Assembly: GCA_034002905.1 (NCBI GenBank)
Contig: JAVEZQ010000001.1
Location: 248,001-312,000 of the forward strand
Direction of reading: 5' to 3'
Length of the DNA: 64,000 nucleotides
Source: UBA8914 sp034002905
GTDB lineage: Bacteria > Pseudomonadota > Alphaproteobacteria > UBA9219
Below the pieces are notes generated by a model. It ran no database searches. It was not told the DNA's origin and saw only the letters and a list, made by a program, of their open reading frames with translations. Of the stretch, positions 51,527 to 60,843 are shown one piece after another. Within the stretch, counting starts at the first letter, position 1. Each line of letters starts with the position of its first letter. Position numbers and translations under genes: made by a program.

Positions 51527-51893
51527 GACTTTATTTTTCTAATATCGACCCCAGACAGTCGCGCTTGCCGAGGCTGTAGCTGAGTACGCGCCGTTGCCGT
51601 GAGGCAACGAGAAACAAAGGGAGGCAAGCAGCAAACGTATGGTGAAAATGCTTAATTCGTAATATTCCTAGATCGCAATAATATGGCTTGTGGGCGTCAA
51701 CGATATGAAGGATATAGTTAATATTTGCGCGAGGGTATATGAGAGACTATGAGGGAAACCTGCAGGATGATTTGCTTCTCTCTCTACTCAATTTTCCCGA
51801 TTGCGCGTTCGTCCATATGTCTTGAGCTAGCGCTTTGAGCATGTTAAACCAGACCGTTAGCATATTTCGACCCCTTTTTATGAGGCTATAGCT
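51527..51893. other. Intergenic region murI-dnaN
   Basis: This gap of about 370 bases should hold the dnaN promoter. A tiny ORF (51739-51825, 28 codons, with GAGGG before it) is possible but not supported by similarity. No DnaA boxes or dnaA gene were seen, although dnaN and recF follow. Confidence 0.5.
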
Positions 51894-53009
51894 ATGAAAA
51901 TCACGCTTGAGCGCGCCGACCTTCTTAAGGGGCTTAGCCATATTCAAAGCGTCGTTGAGCGTCGCAACACGATCCCCATTCTGTCTAATGTCCTGATAGT
52001 AGCTGAGAAGGGCAAGGTGTCGTTCTCTGCGACGGATATGGAAATTGAAGTCAATGAGGTTGTAACGGCTTCGATTGTGGAGCCGGGATCTCTAACGGCG
52101 CCTGCCCATACGATGTATGAGATTGTGCGCAAACTACCCGATGGCGCACAGGTGGAACTTGCGGCCACGGGTTCGGGGCAACTTGTCCTGTCGGCGGGGC
52201 GTTCACAGTTCAAACTTGGATGCTTGCCTGTTGGCGATTTTCCCAAAATGCCGGATGGTGATTACAAGCACAAATTCTCGCTCGATATCGCGGACCTGCG
52301 CGTTATGATTGATCGCACGCGCTTTGCGATGTCCTCGGAGGAGACGCGTTTCTATCTCAATGGCATTTACCTGCATAGCACGGCAGTCGATAATGTCGAG
52401 GTCTTCCGCGCCGTGGCCACAGATGGTCACCGGCTTGCGCGTGTCGAGATGGCGGCACCAAAGGGCGTTACGGGCCTTGCGGGGATTATCGTGCCGCGTA
52501 AGACAATCAACGAAGCGCGTAAAATCTTGGATGAAATGTCGGGGCAGGTTGAAATTGCGCTGTCGGAATCCAAAGTGCGCTTTACTTTTGATCACATTGT
52601 CATCACGTCAAAGCTGATTGATGGCACATTTCCTGATTACGAGCGAGTTATCCCGCAGGGGAATGACAAGGCGCTCAGCACTGATCCGCGCGTGTTCGGC
52701 GCGGCCGTTGATCGCGTGGCGACCATTTCATCCGAAAAGTCGCGGGGCGTGAAGCTTTCGTTGTCCGAAAAGCAAATGATCCTGACGGCCAATGCGCCGG
52801 AAGCGGGCAGCGCGACGGAAGAGATGGAAGTTTCCTATGATGGGGCGCCGCTGGATATCGGCTTTAATGCCCGCTACCTGATGGAAGTGTTGCAACAGAT
52901 CGAGGGTGACGGCGTCCGCTTTATGATGGCGGATACGGCGGCTCCGGTGATTGTGCAGGATGTCGGGGACGAAAGCGCCCTTTATGTTCTGATGCCCATG
53001 CGGGTCTAA
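51894..53009 (+). CDS. dnaN: DNA polymerase III subunit beta (sliding clamp)
   Basis: The beta clamp tethers polymerase III to DNA. The 371-residue protein has three repeated clamp folds (start MKITLERADLLKGLSHIQSV, ending ESALYVLMPMRV). The C-terminal protein-binding pocket residues are in the VLMPMRV end. The length is typical. recF follows after 13 bases. dnaA, the usual upstream neighbour, is absent here. Confidence 0.97.
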   Translation: MKITLERADLLKGLSHIQSVVERRNTIPILSNVLIVAEKGKVSFSATDMEIEVNEVVTASIVEPGSLTAPAHTMYEIVRKLPDGAQVELAATGSGQLVLSAGRSQFKLGCLPVGDFPKMPDGDYKHKFSLDIADLRVMIDRTRFAMSSEETRFYLNGIYLHSTAVDNVEVFRAVATDGHRLARVEMAAPKGVTGLAGIIVPRKTINEARKILDEMSGQVEIALSESKVRFTFDHIVITSKLIDGTFPDYERVIPQGNDKALSTDPRVFGAAVDRVATISSEKSRGVKLSLSEKQMILTANAPEAGSATEEMEVSYDGAPLDIGFNARYLMEVLQQIEGDGVRFMMADTAAPVIVQDVGDESALYVLMPMRV

Positions 53010-53022
53010 GGGAAAGGGTCAT

Positions 53023-54135
53023 ATGCCCGCTCCCTTGGTTGTTTCGCAGCTGACCTTAACGAACTTTCGTAATCATCTGGATTTGCGGCTTCGTTTGTCG
53101 CCTGTGCCTGTTGTGATCACGGGCCCGAACGGTGTGGGAAAAACCAATATTCTTGAGGCGATCAGCCTCTTTGTGCCCGGTCGGGGGATGTGCCGTGCTG
53201 CGCCGTCCGAGTGGCAGGCGCAAAGTGATGCGGCCCCATGGGCCGTGGTTGCGGAGCTTGAGGGGCCCTCTGGGGGGCTCAAAGTTGCAACGGGCCGAGA
53301 TCCCGCTTCGGGATCGGATCGCCGGATTGTCCAAATCGATGGGCGGCCCATCAAAAACCAGCAAGTTCTCGCCGAGCATGTGGGGATGGCGTGGATTACG
53401 CCCGACATGGATCGTGTGCTGGCGGAGGGGCCATCGGCGCGACGCAAGCTGGTTGATCGCATGGCCTTCAGCTTCGATCCTGCGCATGCGGGACGTGTCC
53501 ATCGTTATGAAAAAGCCATGCGCGAGCGTTTGCGGCTTCTGCGGGAAGGGATCGCGGATGCGGCGTGGCTTAGCGGCCTCGAGGACGAAATGGCGCGCAC
53601 GGGCGTCGCGATTGCGGCGGCGCGCCTGCAGCTTTTAAGGCATTTGCAAACGGCTATTGCCGAGACGCAAAGCGTTTTTCCAACCGCAGATCTTTCGTTA
53701 GCAGGCATGGCCGAGGAGCATCTTTTACATCAGCCCGCCCTGTTGGTTGAGGATGAACTGCGAGCAGACTTGGCGCGCACACGTGGCGAGGATGCCCAAA
53801 GCGGCACGTGCGCCGTTGGCGTGCATCGTAGCGATCTTCGCGTCGTCCATCGCAAACATGGCTGTCCTGCTGAGCTTTGTTCGACGGGCGAGCAGAAAGC
53901 GCTTCTTGTTGCGATCATGATGGCTTATGTGCGCACGCTTGCCGCCACGCGCCAGATGATGCCGCTCTTTTTGCTGGATGACATTACGGCGCACCTTGAT
54001 CGGGTGCGCCGCGAAGCTTTATTCGAGGAAATTTTGGCGCTGGGTGTTCAGGCTTGGATTACAGGAACGGACACAGATCCTTTCCTCGCATTCCTTCCCC
54101 GCGCACAATCCATCCAGTTAAGCGATGGGAGCTAG
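53023..54135 (+). CDS. recF: DNA replication and repair protein RecF
   Basis: A 370-residue SMC-like ATPase that loads RecA at gaps with RecO/RecR. Walker A GPNGVGKTNILE, signature STGEQKALL, Walker B FLLDDITAHLD are intact. The length is typical. It forms a dnaN-recF operon and ends next to a convergent small gene at 54143. Confidence 0.95.
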   Translation: MPAPLVVSQLTLTNFRNHLDLRLRLSPVPVVITGPNGVGKTNILEAISLFVPGRGMCRAAPSEWQAQSDAAPWAVVAELEGPSGGLKVATGRDPASGSDRRIVQIDGRPIKNQQVLAEHVGMAWITPDMDRVLAEGPSARRKLVDRMAFSFDPAHAGRVHRYEKAMRERLRLLREGIADAAWLSGLEDEMARTGVAIAAARLQLLRHLQTAIAETQSVFPTADLSLAGMAEEHLLHQPALLVEDELRADLARTRGEDAQSGTCAVGVHRSDLRVVHRKHGCPAELCSTGEQKALLVAIMMAYVRTLAATRQMMPLFLLDDITAHLDRVRREALFEEILALGVQAWITGTDTDPFLAFLPRAQSIQLSDGS

Positions 54136-54142
54136 AAGTGTC

Positions 54143-54379
54143 TTATCTGGGTGTCAGCGTTCTAACAATAGCGCCCAACGGACGATTGCCGTACTTGTCA
54201 CTTGTTGATAGCTCTTTTGGCAAAAGCGTTTCTGTGTGACGCACTCTGGCATCTGCCACTTCTTGATCGACATCATTGCCATTGCCCAGCGCGTAAGGGC
54301 TGTTGAGGCGTCCAAGGGTTGCTTCTTTATCGGCTTGTGTCGGATTTATTATTCTCTCAGTCCCTTTAATCTTATCCAT
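54143..54379 (-). CDS. Small hypothetical protein
   Basis: A 78-residue charged protein, MDKIKGTERIINPTQADKEA..., with no recognised family. The ATG has AGGGGAG six bases upstream, which supports it as real. It has no signal peptide or TM segment. It is convergent with recF and divergent from the TauE gene. Confidence 0.55.
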   Translation of the reverse strand: MDKIKGTERIINPTQADKEATLGRLNSPYALGNGNDVDQEVADARVRHTETLLPKELSTSDKYGNRPLGAIVRTLTPR

Positions 54380-54511
54380 ACGAAACTCCCCTAAAAATCA
54401 AAGTTGGAATGGTTACCGTATATCATTATAGTTCAAATACAGCAAGATTTTGACATAAACGGGTTTAATTTCATCCTTGTTCAGGATATAGATAGCACCG
54501 AAAGAGATTAA

Positions 54512-55459
54512 ATGGATATTTACCTTCCCATAGCCGAAATGTCGGTGGACGCGTTGTGGTTAATTGGCCTTGGCGCGGTCGTGGGCTTTTTGTCCGGTCT
54601 GTTTGGCGTAGGGGGAGGGTTCTTGCTCACGCCGCTTCTGACCTTTATGGGGATTCCGGCGACGATTGCCGTGGGAACCCAGTCGAACCAATTAGTCGGG
54701 ACGAGCCTGTCGGGCGCACTGGCGCACTGGAAGCGACGCAATATCGACGTCCGTATGGGATTTATCCTGACGATGGGAAGCTTTCTTGGGACGGGGATTG
54801 GGGTTCAACTTTTTAAATGGCTCAAGCAAATGGGCCATATCAATCTGGTGATCACACTCAGCTACGTCACGCTTCTTTCTGTTGTTGGTTTGATGATGTT
54901 TTGGGAGAGTGCGCCGCGCTTGTTCAAGGCGGGGCAGCGTTTCCGGTCGCGCAAGCGCTCCGCTAAGCCGGACGTTACCCCTGATGGCTTGACGCAAGGT
55001 TGGGGCGCGAGTGGATCGATGGCGATCGATTTCCCGGAATCCAATTTGCGTGTGAATGTGATGCTGCCGATCGTTCTTGGTATAATCGGTGGTATTCTGG
55101 TTGCGATGTTGGGCGTCGGCGGTGGTTTTGTTCTTGTGCCTGCGATGATCTATATTTTGCGCATGCCGCCCGCGTTGGTAAATGGGACGTCGCTGTTTCA
55201 AATCCTTTTTACCACAGCTTTTGCCACAGTTCTGCAGGCGGTGACGAACCACAGTGTCGATGTCGTTCTTGCTGTTTTGATGTTGATCGGCAGCGTCGTG
55301 TCGGTTCCGTTCGGCGCACGCTTTGCCTCCAAGCTTAAGCCAGAGGTTGCGCGCTTTTTGATGTCGGTTTTGATCCTTTTGGTGGCGGGTAAGCTTGTTG
55401 CCGGATTGATCCTTGCGCCTGAACATCTTTTCACGGTGGAGGTTAAGCTTCTACCATGA
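54512..55459 (+). CDS. TauE/SafE-family anion exporter
   Basis: A 315-residue membrane protein with about eight TM helices. The family start AVVGFLSGLFGVGGGFLLTP and repeated GGILVAMLGVGGGFVLVPAM identify TauE/SafE, thought to export sulfite or organosulfonates. A hydrophilic loop (about 140-175) carries basic residues. The next gene overlaps its stop by four bases, so the two form a unit seen in many alphaproteobacteria. Confidence 0.9.
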   Translation: MDIYLPIAEMSVDALWLIGLGAVVGFLSGLFGVGGGFLLTPLLTFMGIPATIAVGTQSNQLVGTSLSGALAHWKRRNIDVRMGFILTMGSFLGTGIGVQLFKWLKQMGHINLVITLSYVTLLSVVGLMMFWESAPRLFKAGQRFRSRKRSAKPDVTPDGLTQGWGASGSMAIDFPESNLRVNVMLPIVLGIIGGILVAMLGVGGGFVLVPAMIYILRMPPALVNGTSLFQILFTTAFATVLQAVTNHSVDVVLAVLMLIGSVVSVPFGARFASKLKPEVARFLMSVLILLVAGKLVAGLILAPEHLFTVEVKLLP

Positions 55460-56169
55460 AAAAGATCGTAGCGCTCCTCATTACACTTTGCCTTATCACG
55501 TCACCCGCGTTGGCCGCGAAGAAGCTTTCTGCCGAATTGTCCGAAGATTTTGTTGGCGTGCGAGAGGGGTTTGATGGCGCACGTCTAACCGTTTTCGGCG
55601 TTTTAAGAAATAAGGCTGACGTTGTGATCGTGTTGGAGGGGCCACCTGCCGAGATGCAGGTTCGTAAGAAGGAGCGCCATACTGGGATTTGGATCAACGG
55701 CACACCCCGCATCATTCGTCCAGCCCCCAGCTATTATGCGGTGATCTCGTCCAAGCCGGTAACCGCGGTTGCGACGACTGAGGCCGTTCAAACATATGGA
55801 CTGGCACCACAAGCTATGCTTTTTGCCGATACACCTTATGGCTCTGGTCTTGTCGAAGCCAAAACACAAGACGGGCTGTATCGTTTCGAGCCGGATGGGG
55901 TCAGGGTTCTTGAAAGCAATCTCTTCCGTGCGGACTTTTTCTTGCCACCCAATGTGCCAATTGGCTTGTTTAAGGCCCATATCTATGAGTTTTCAGGCAA
56001 GAAACTGATCGCTTCGCGTACCGAGGAATTAAAAGTTGCACAAATCGGTTTTAATGATAGCCTTTCACGCATGGCGCGGGAAAAACCGCTGCTTTATGCA
56101 CTGATGTCGTTGTTGATTTCATTGGGAATTGGTGGTGGCTCGGCTTATCTTTTCCGTCGTGTGTCGTAA
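55456..56169 (+). CDS. TIGR02186-type membrane-anchored periplasmic protein
   Basis: A 237-residue protein with a signal peptide (KKIVALLITLCLITSPALA|A), a beta-rich periplasmic domain (FVGVREGFDGARLTVFGVLR, VVIVLEGPPAEMQVRKKERH) and a C-terminal TM (ALMSLLISLGIGGGSAYLF). It belongs to the family found beside TauE/SafE in alphaproteobacteria. It probably helps the permease, but its exact job is unknown. Confidence 0.88.
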   Translation: MKKIVALLITLCLITSPALAAKKLSAELSEDFVGVREGFDGARLTVFGVLRNKADVVIVLEGPPAEMQVRKKERHTGIWINGTPRIIRPAPSYYAVISSKPVTAVATTEAVQTYGLAPQAMLFADTPYGSGLVEAKTQDGLYRFEPDGVRVLESNLFRADFFLPPNVPIGLFKAHIYEFSGKKLIASRTEELKVAQIGFNDSLSRMAREKPLLYALMSLLISLGIGGGSAYLFRRVS

Positions 56170-56198
56170 CACACAGCTCTTGATGTGGAGAGGATACT

Positions 56199-56660
56199 AT
56201 GAAAGAACCCGTCTTTCTTGTTATGATTGACAAAGCACTTGCCCAAACACGCGCGATTGAATATGCGGCGCGCCGTGCCAAGGTTTTGGGCGGTCATGTT
56301 GCTTTGCTTTATGTTGTCGAACCGGTTGGCATCGAAGCTTGGGGTGGTGTGGAAAAGGCTGTTCTCGACGATGCCTTTGACGCCGCACGCAAGGAGATGC
56401 TTAAACATGAGGCGTTCGTTCTCAATTTATCCGGTCGTGAGGCCAAAACATATTATCGCAAGGGCGAAAGGATGAGTGCACTTGTCGATCTGATCGAAAC
56501 ACATCAGGATATTTCCTCTGTTGTTGTTGCGGCCAAGATGGACGACGGCTCGAAAAACCCCATGATGCAAAGCCTTTTGTCGGATAAAGGGCTTAAGAAG
56601 ATGATTGTGCCGATTATCGTGGTTCCAGAGGGATTGCGTTCGGATGAAGCGCCGACCTAA
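56199..56660 (+). CDS. Universal stress protein (UspA family)
   Basis: A 153-residue USP-fold protein. It has the start FLVMIDKALAQTRAIEYAAR, VALLYVVEP and the C-terminal PIIVVPEG. The ATP-binding GxxGx9GS motif is not clear (MMQSLLSDKGLKKMIV replaces it), so it may not bind ATP. It is co-directional with the TIGR02186 gene and the nfu gene. Confidence 0.88.
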   Translation: MKEPVFLVMIDKALAQTRAIEYAARRAKVLGGHVALLYVVEPVGIEAWGGVEKAVLDDAFDAARKEMLKHEAFVLNLSGREAKTYYRKGERMSALVDLIETHQDISSVVVAAKMDDGSKNPMMQSLLSDKGLKKMIVPIIVVPEGLRSDEAPT

Positions 56661-56683
56661 CCTGTCCTTTAAGGAGAATGAAC

Positions 56684-57238
56684 ATGTTTATCCAGACCGA
56701 AGATACGCCAAACCCCCAGACGATGAAGTTTTTGCCTTCGATGCAGGTTGTGGCGGCGCCCATGGAGTTTAATAATGAGGAACAGGCGGCGGTCTCTCCC
56801 TTGGCGCAGAGTCTGTTTGCCATTGATGGGGTGCAAAGCGTCTTTTTGGGGCAAGATTTTATCAGTGTTACCTGTGTAGAGGGGCAGGATTGGAGTTTGC
56901 TGCGGCCGTCCGTTTTGCAGGCGATTATCAATCATTTTATGTCGGACAGACCCGTTTTGAATGAAGGGGGTGCTCTTTCGACATCAACAGCGACCACAGA
57001 ATCGAGCGGCGATGTGGAAAGCCAGATCCGCGACCTGTTGGACAAGCGTGTCCGCCCTGCTGTAGCGCAGGATGGCGGTGACGTCGTCTTCGAAAAATAT
57101 GAAGATGGCGTCGTCTATCTGCGCCTACGCGGAGCGTGTGCCGGATGCCCTAGTGCGACGGCTACCCTTAAGTTTGGGATCGAGCAAATGCTCCGCCACT
57201 TTATCCCTGAGGTGCAGGAAGTCCGTCGCGTGGGGTAG
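56684..57238 (+). CDS. Fe-S biogenesis protein NfuA/NifU-like
   Basis: A 184-residue Nfu protein that carries and delivers Fe-S clusters. The N-terminal Nfu domain starts MFIQTEDTPNPQTMKFLPS; the C-terminal NifU domain has the cluster ligands CAGCPSAT. ATG 56684 with AAGGAG seven bases upstream is chosen over 56678. It is convergent with nhaD. Confidence 0.93.
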   Translation: MFIQTEDTPNPQTMKFLPSMQVVAAPMEFNNEEQAAVSPLAQSLFAIDGVQSVFLGQDFISVTCVEGQDWSLLRPSVLQAIINHFMSDRPVLNEGGALSTSTATTESSGDVESQIRDLLDKRVRPAVAQDGGDVVFEKYEDGVVYLRLRGACAGCPSATATLKFGIEQMLRHFIPEVQEVRRVG

Positions 57239-57251
57239 GCAACTGTTTCAC

Positions 57252-58646
57252 CTAAAAGCTTGTTGTGTTGATAAGCAAGTGACTGCCGATTCCCGCCAGA
57301 TAACCGATCAGAATAATCCACGACCATTTAAGATGCGACATGAAGGTATAGGTGCCACGCGCTTGCCCCATCAGCGCGACACCCGCGGCAGAGCCAATGG
57401 ACAGGAGCGACCCGCCAATACCAGCGGTGAGCGTCACAAGCAGCCACTGACCAAGTGAGTGATCAACCCCCATGTTCAGGACGGCAAACATGACAGGGAT
57501 GTTATCAATGATCGCGGACAGGAAGCCAACGAGGATATGGGTTGATGTATCCCCCATCGTGCCATAAAGGGTAGAGGACAGGTCGTGTAGATAGCCAAAG
57601 GCGCCAATTCCGCCGACGCACATCATCACACCGTAAAAGAACATAAGCGTATCCCATTCAATCCGGCTGAGATTGACGAAAATGTCAAAGGGTTTGGTTT
57701 CATCCGCAGGGGAACGGTCAGGCTGTTTGCGCAGTTCATGATGACGAATAAAGAAACCGTAGACTTTGAGGAAGCCAAGGCCTGTGACCATGCCCATAAA
57801 AGGAGGGATATGCAGGAACTGGTGCAAAAGAACAGTCATGGCAATGGTAGAAAGGAAGAGCAGGGCAATTTGTTTGCCGCCTTTTTTGATACGAACAGTC
57901 TCTTGCATGGGCTCAGGGGCGCTTTTCGGAACAGCCAGCGACATGACAAAAGCGGGAAGGATCCAGCTAATCAGCGAAGGGATGAAGAGAAGGAAGAACT
58001 CGCCAAAATGGACGAGGCCTTTTTGCCAGACCATAAGCGTCGTGATGTCGCCAAAGGGGCTGAAAGCACCACCTGCGTTGGCGGCAACGACGATGTTGAT
58101 AAAGCTAACCGATACAAACTTCGCGTTTCCAGACCCGACAGCAAGCGATACCGCGCCAAGCACGAGCGCCGTTGTCAAATTGTCAGCAATGGGGGACATT
58201 ATAAAGGCAAGGCCGCCACAAAGCCAAAACAGCGTGCGTAAGGAAAAGCCTTTGCTGACAAGCTTGGCGCGAAGGGCACGGAACAGGCCGCGATCGTCCA
58301 TGGCGTTCACAAAGGTCATGGCCGACAGGAGGAAGAGCATTAACTCGGCATATTCCAGAAGGGATTCGCGTAGTAAATGTGCACCTTGTTCTTCCTGTCC
58401 GACGGCTTTATAGGCCAGCATGACGAAAATCCAGATAAGGCCGGCCGCGATGGTTACAGGTTTTGATTTGCGGAGGTGGATTCTCTCCTCAAGGAGGACG
58501 AAGCCGTAAGCCATGACAAAAAAGACCAAAGCGGTCGGGCCATACCAATCCCCTTGCAATAATTCGCCGCTACTTACGGCGGCTTGTGCATGAAGAGGAA
58601 GAAAAGATGCGAAAAACATGATTAGAAATATGGGTAATTTTCTCAC
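57252..58646 (-). CDS. nhaD: Na+/H+ antiporter NhaD
   Basis: A 464-residue membrane antiporter that expels Na+ in exchange for H+. It has a cleavable-looking start (LPIFLIMFFASFLPLHAQA) and about 12 TM helices. The conserved segments are FLLSAMTFVNAMDDRGLFRA, IMSPIADNLTTALVLGAVS and AANAGGAFSPFGDITTLMVW. GTG 58646 has AGAGAGG upstream; a longer reading to 58706 is not supported. It is alone and divergent from the small gene at 58813. Confidence 0.92.
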   Translation of the reverse strand: MRKLPIFLIMFFASFLPLHAQAAVSSGELLQGDWYGPTALVFFVMAYGFVLLEERIHLRKSKPVTIAAGLIWIFVMLAYKAVGQEEQGAHLLRESLLEYAELMLFLLSAMTFVNAMDDRGLFRALRAKLVSKGFSLRTLFWLCGGLAFIMSPIADNLTTALVLGAVSLAVGSGNAKFVSVSFINIVVAANAGGAFSPFGDITTLMVWQKGLVHFGEFFLLFIPSLISWILPAFVMSLAVPKSAPEPMQETVRIKKGGKQIALLFLSTIAMTVLLHQFLHIPPFMGMVTGLGFLKVYGFFIRHHELRKQPDRSPADETKPFDIFVNLSRIEWDTLMFFYGVMMCVGGIGAFGYLHDLSSTLYGTMGDTSTHILVGFLSAIIDNIPVMFAVLNMGVDHSLGQWLLVTLTAGIGGSLLSIGSAAGVALMGQARGTYTFMSHLKWSWIILIGYLAGIGSHLLINTTSF

Positions 58647-58812
58647 GATGCCTCTCTTTATGTGAGGGGGGGATGGATTCTGCAATTTGTATCCCGATAG
58701 GTGCAAAAAGTTAAATAAGTGTGTAGGCTAGCGACGAATCGTCAGGATATGGTCTTGTGCCCTCAGGGGGGTGAAGTTATCCTGTTGAAATAGATATAAG
58801 TTATGGCAGATT

Positions 58813-58965
58813 ATGACCGAGAATGAGCGTTCATCCCGATCCTTAGCCCGCGAAAATCGTGTGGCCGAGGCCTTGCGCGCCAATCTTAAACGTCGCAAAA
58901 CACAGCAACAGGCGCGACAAGAGCCGGACAAGGCTCATGCGTCAGAGACAAAGAAGGAAAGCTAG
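58813..58965 (+). CDS. Small conserved basic protein upstream of dcd/murA
   Basis: A 50-residue protein, MTENERSSRSLARENRVAEA..., with an Arg/Lys-rich helix (ALRANLKRRKTQQQARQ). It ends two bases before the dcd ATG. Small proteins of this kind are often seen upstream of murA in alphaproteobacteria. It may bind nucleic acid or be a regulatory peptide, but the function is unknown. Confidence 0.7.
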   Translation: MTENERSSRSLARENRVAEALRANLKRRKTQQQARQEPDKAHASETKKES

Positions 58966-58967
58966 AC

Positions 58968-59522
58968 ATGCCCGTAATGCCCGATCATTGGATTCGCCAG
59001 CAGGCGCTCGAGCATCAAATGATCTCACCCTTTGAAGAGAAACAAAACCGTGATGGTGTGATCTCTTATGGTTTGTCGTCTTACGGCTATGATGCGCGTG
59101 TCGCAGACGAGTTTAAGATTTTTACAAATGTCGATAACGCGATTGTCGATCCCAAGCAGTTTTCGGAAGGCAGTTTTGTAAATCGCCAGACCGATGTTTG
59201 TGTCATTCCTCCCAATTCTTTTGCGTTAGCGCGCACAGTTGAATATTTCAAAATCCCGCGCAATGTTCTTGTGATCTGCCTAGGCAAGTCCACCTATGCG
59301 CGGTGCGGATTAATCGTAAATGTCACGCCGCTGGAACCAGAGTGGGAAGGGCATGTGACGCTTGAGATTTCCAATACAACACCGTTGCCTGCGCGTGTTT
59401 ACGCGAATGAGGGGTTGTGCCAGTTCTTGTTCCTTAAGGGCGACAGCAATTGCGAGATTTCCTACGCAGACAAGGCCGGTAAATATATGGGCCAGACAGG
59501 CGTAACTCTGCCACGGATGTAA
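58968..59522 (+). CDS. dcd: dCTP deaminase
   Basis: A 184-residue enzyme converting dCTP to dUTP. It has the family start MPVMPDHWIRQQAL, GLSSYGYDARVADEF, the active-site Arg-Ser-Thr-like region (LGKSTYARCGLIVNVTPLEP with catalytic E in PLEPEWEGH) and ends YMGQTGVTLPRM. The length and sequence are typical of the monofunctional enzyme. It starts two bases after the small basic gene; murA follows. Confidence 0.95.
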   Translation: MPVMPDHWIRQQALEHQMISPFEEKQNRDGVISYGLSSYGYDARVADEFKIFTNVDNAIVDPKQFSEGSFVNRQTDVCVIPPNSFALARTVEYFKIPRNVLVICLGKSTYARCGLIVNVTPLEPEWEGHVTLEISNTTPLPARVYANEGLCQFLFLKGDSNCEISYADKAGKYMGQTGVTLPRM

Positions 59523-59545
59523 GTTTCAGAAGAAAGATAATTATA

Positions 59546-60826
59546 ATGGATCAAATGCGTATTCGCGGGGGGAATCCGCTGAAGGGAAAAATCTGGATCA
59601 GCGGCGCGAAGAATGCGGCGCTGCCGCTTTTGACGGCTTGCTTGCTGAGTGATGAGCCCCTTACGCTTGGCAATGTGCCACAGCTCGCCGATATCGTGAC
59701 GATGGCGCATTTGTTGCGCCAGCATGGGGTCGAGATTACTTTGAATGCTGGCAATGGTGGCGGTCACACGATGGTGCTTGACGCCAAGACGCTCACGAGC
59801 ACCACAGCGCCCTATGATCTGGTGCGCAAGATGCGGGCGAGCATTCTCGTCTTGGGCCCGCTTTTGGCTCGTGCGCATACGGCCAAAGTCTCTTTGCCCG
59901 GCGGCTGCGCGATTGGAACGCGTCCGGTGGATTTGCATATCGCGGCGCTGGAGAAAATGGGCGCGACCATTACACTCGCCGATGGTTATATCAATGCGGA
60001 TGCGCCCGCTGGACTGAAGGGTGCGGAAATCACTTTTCCCATGGTTACGGTCACCGGTACGGAAAATATCCTGATGGCGGCAACGCTCGCGAAGGGTGAA
60101 ACCGTTTTAAACAATGCCGCGCGTGAGCCTGAAGTCACGGATCTTGCACAATGCCTCGTCAAAATGGGCGCGAAGATCGAAGGGATTGGCACGGACAAGC
60201 TTGTGATCACAGGTGTGGATCGCTTGCACGCTGCGCAGCATGATGTGATTGCCGACCGGATCGAAGCGGGTACTTTCCTGATGGCTGCTGCGATTACGAA
60301 TGGCGATCTTGAACTTATCGGCGCGCGTAAAGATTGCCTGAAAAGCGCGATTTGCGTGTTGTCCAAGGCTGGTGTCCTGATCGAAGAAACAGCCGAGGGT
60401 TTGCGTGCCCGTCGCAGCGCCGACAAGATTATCGGTGTTGATGTGATGACAGAGCCTTTCCCTGGTTTCCCCACAGATTTGCAGGCCCAGATTATGGCGC
60501 TGATGTGTGTTGCGGATGGGGCTGCGATGATCACCGAGACGATCTTTGAAAACCGCTTTATGCATGTGCCGGAGCTAATCCGCATGGGTGCAAATATTAC
60601 GGTGCATGGTTCTTCGGCCATGGTGCGTGGTGTGAAAAGGCTTAAGGGTGCGCCCGTGATGGCGACAGACTTACGCGCTTCGGTTTCGCTGGCTTTGGCG
60701 GGACTGGCGGCGGAGGGGGATACATTCCTCAACCGCATCTATCATCTGGATCGCGGTTATGAACGGCTCGAGGAAAAGCTGGGCGCTTGCGGCGCCGAGA
60801 TCGAAAGGATCAAAGCGGCCGCTTAG
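59546..60826 (+). CDS. murA: UDP-N-acetylglucosamine 1-carboxyvinyltransferase
   Basis: MurA transfers enolpyruvate to UDP-GlcNAc, the first committed step of peptidoglycan synthesis. The 426-residue protein has the start MRIRGGNPLKGKIWISGAKN, the catalytic Cys in VSLPGGCAIGTRPVDLH (fosfomycin target), the KMGA repeat and the C-terminal LDRGYERLEEKL. The length is standard. Confidence 0.97.
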   Translation: MDQMRIRGGNPLKGKIWISGAKNAALPLLTACLLSDEPLTLGNVPQLADIVTMAHLLRQHGVEITLNAGNGGGHTMVLDAKTLTSTTAPYDLVRKMRASILVLGPLLARAHTAKVSLPGGCAIGTRPVDLHIAALEKMGATITLADGYINADAPAGLKGAEITFPMVTVTGTENILMAATLAKGETVLNNAAREPEVTDLAQCLVKMGAKIEGIGTDKLVITGVDRLHAAQHDVIADRIEAGTFLMAAAITNGDLELIGARKDCLKSAICVLSKAGVLIEETAEGLRARRSADKIIGVDVMTEPFPGFPTDLQAQIMALMCVADGAAMITETIFENRFMHVPELIRMGANITVHGSSAMVRGVKRLKGAPVMATDLRASVSLALAGLAAEGDTFLNRIYHLDRGYERLEEKLGACGAEIERIKAAA

Positions 60827-60843
60827 TATAAAGAGAGGACGTC

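Noticed and set aside
51739..51825. 28-codon ORF upstream of dnaN
   Set aside because: Only a weak ribosome site and no supporting similarity; recorded within the gap entry only.
54692..55426. Minus-strand frame over the TauE/SafE gene
   Set aside because: His/Gln/Arg-rich antisense translation of a hydrophobic membrane protein; an expected artefact.
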